A DNA stretch of 33,899 nucleotides from an uncultured Duodenibacillus sp. (GTDB lineage Bacteria; Pseudomonadota; Gammaproteobacteria; Burkholderiales; Burkholderiaceae_F), in the NCBI GenBank assembly GCA_944390715.1, contig CALXQS010000022.1, positions 1 to 33,899 on the forward strand. The letters run 5' to 3'. Shown here one piece after another: positions 32,813-33,899 of this stretch; positions within the stretch are counted from its first letter, which is position 1; every line of letters begins with the position of its first letter. The translations under genes and the position numbers were made by a program. The notes beneath the pieces were generated by a model. The model saw nothing but the letters and a program-made list of their open reading frames with translations, was not told the origin of the DNA and did not search any database.

Positions 32813-33086
32813 TCTCGGGCAAGCCTTTCATTACGTCTTTTTACCTAATGTGTTTGTCCCTGCCCGCTTGCGACGGATCAAGAGCCTTGTTCTGAGCGGC
32901 ATGTTTTTGCTTTTGAAGCCCCCTTTTTGATGTTTTCCTGCCAAAATCCATAAAGTTGCGCGCTTGTGCCCGGCCTCTGAAGAAGCTGCAGCTACAACGA
33001 AAAAATCTTTGCTTATTTTTGAGGCAGAAGCTTTAAGCGGCGCCAAGCGCAGGTTCGTGTGAATATTTAGGGAGACAACCGCACCT

Positions 33087-33899
33087 ATGGCGATCATTGT
33101 TCACAAGTACGGCGGCACCTCAATGGGAAGCCCCGAGCGCATCAAGAATGTTGCGCGCCGTGTTGCAAAGTGGCACCGCGCCGGCCATCAGATGGTGGTC
33201 GTCGTATCCGCAATGAGCGGCGAGACCAATCGTCTGATAGCCCTTGCCAAGGAAATTCAGCCCAATCCCGATCCGCGCGAGCTTGACGTGGTGGCAAGCA
33301 CCGGCGAGCAGGTCTCGATCGGCCTGCTGGCGATGGCGCTTAAGGCCATCGGCGTGGAAGCCGTGAGCTTCAACGGCTCGCAGGTTGCCGTGCACACGGA
33401 TTCGAGCTTCGGCAAAGCCCGCATTGAGAGCATCGACAGCGAGGCCGTCGTCAGGGAGCTTGACGCAGGCAAGGTTGTGATTGTGGCGGGCTTTCAGGGT
33501 CGAGATGCCGCAGGCAACGTCACCACGCTCGGCCGCGGAGGTTCGGACACGAGCGGCGTGGCCCTGGCCGTGGCTCTCAAGGCCAGCGAATGCTTGATCT
33601 TTACCGACGTCGACGGCGTCTATACGACGGATCCGCGCATCGAGCCCAAGGCCCGGAGGCTCGACGCCATCAGCTTTGAGGAAATGCTCGAGCTTGCCAG
33701 TCTCGGCTCCAAGGTTCTGCAGATCCGCAGCGTGGAATTTGCCGGCAAGTATCACGTGCCGCTGCGCGTGCTCTCGAGCCTGACCGATCCCGACATCCCC
33801 GTTGACATTGAAGCCGCCAGCGGCACCCTGATTTCTTTTGAGGAAGATCCGAAGATGGAGAAAGCCCTTGTTTCCGGCATCGCCTGCACGCGCGATGAA
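33087..33899 (+). CDS. lysC: Aspartate kinase LysC, 3' end outside window
   Basis: The first enzyme of the aspartate family (lysine, methionine, threonine, diaminopimelate), phosphorylating aspartate. The frame opens at the ATG at 33087 (GGGAGA site about ten bases upstream) and stays open to the window end (271 codons). It reads MAIIVHKYGGTSMGSPERIK, with the kinase motif KYGGTSMG, usually KFGGTSVG, then VVVSAMSGETNRL, STGEQVSIGLLAMAL, TTLGRGGSDTSGVALA, FTDVDGVYTTDPRI, and SLGSKVLQIRSVEFAGKY. The C-terminal ACT domains lie outside. It is a lysC-type monofunctional kinase of the beta-proteobacterial kind by pattern. Confidence 0.96.
   Translation, partial: MAIIVHKYGGTSMGSPERIKNVARRVAKWHRAGHQMVVVVSAMSGETNRLIALAKEIQPNPDPRELDVVASTGEQVSIGLLAMALKAIGVEAVSFNGSQVAVHTDSSFGKARIESIDSEAVVRELDAGKVVIVAGFQGRDAAGNVTTLGRGGSDTSGVALAVALKASECLIFTDVDGVYTTDPRIEPKARRLDAISFEEMLELASLGSKVLQIRSVEFAGKYHVPLRVLSSLTDPDIPVDIEAASGTLISFEEDPKMEKALVSGIACTRDE

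Larger units (their letters stand above)
32631..33086. other. Divergent interval between Phd-like gene and lysC
   Basis: No gene seen in 456 bases. It contains the Phd-like promoter (32734-32762), a hairpin (32794-32812), and a weak lysC promoter candidate (TTGATG 32927-32932, 18 bases, TAAAGT 32951-32956). No lysine riboswitch features were recognised. Confidence 0.5.

Noticed and set aside
32820..33086. Lysine riboswitch upstream of lysC
   Set aside because: I could not find the conserved five-helix junction sequences; only a short leader is visible.

Overview
The window looks like a chromosomal segment of a GC-rich Gram-negative betaproteobacterium, most likely Burkholderiales and plausibly a gut member of the Sutterellaceae. 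This is inferred from an E. coli-like RlhA, an ilvB-ilvN-ilvC cluster, outer-membrane autotransporters with PATR-type repeats, a BisC/TorA-type molybdoenzyme, and paired NSS and RhtB/LysE amino-acid transporters. I did no database search, so the taxon is a judgement. Both ends cut a gene: rlhA at the left and lysC at the right. I see no insertion sequence, prophage, CRISPR array or rRNA.

Layout. 1-3.2 kb: rlhA (23S rRNA hydroxylation) and an unrecognised helical protein. 3.3-8.9 kb: a LysE-family exporter and queC on the minus strand, then a cytoplasmic S/N-oxide reductase, an AEC-family carrier and a secreted single-domain rhodanese on the plus strand. 9-14.7 kb, all minus: a subtilisin-type autotransporter, a short-chain dehydrogenase and a Tat-exported M20 peptidase. 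15-15.2 kb: tRNA-Ser(GGA) with a clear promoter and terminator. 15.3-20.2 kb: a DUF362 protein, an SSAT-like acetyltransferase, a cyclophilin-like protein, a second LysE exporter, a barrel-only autotransporter and a Nudix hydrolase. 20.3-23.6 kb: the ilvBNC operon (minus). 24.2-27 kb: two tandem NSS symporters, each exactly 444 codons. 27.1-33.9 kb: a SPOUT RNA methyltransferase, a 1.1-kb non-coding interval, a long-chain acyl-CoA ligase, a D-serine-dehydratase-like enzyme, an orphan Phd-like protein and lysC.

The recurring theme is amino-acid traffic: branched-chain and aspartate-family synthesis, two exporters, two symporters, a D-amino-acid enzyme, a periplasmic peptidase and a surface protease. 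That fits an organism that relies on amino acids and peptides, but co-regulation is not shown.

The strongest unexplained signals are non-coding. The 27.9-29.1 kb gap holds an FNR/FixK-like palindrome, a candidate ~120-nt small RNA with its own promoter and intrinsic terminator on the minus strand, and an 18-bp perfect palindrome upstream of the acyl-CoA ligase. Other candidates are a structured leader before the M20 gene and a promoter with nested palindromes before the orphan Phd-like gene. I found no clearly new multi-gene system.
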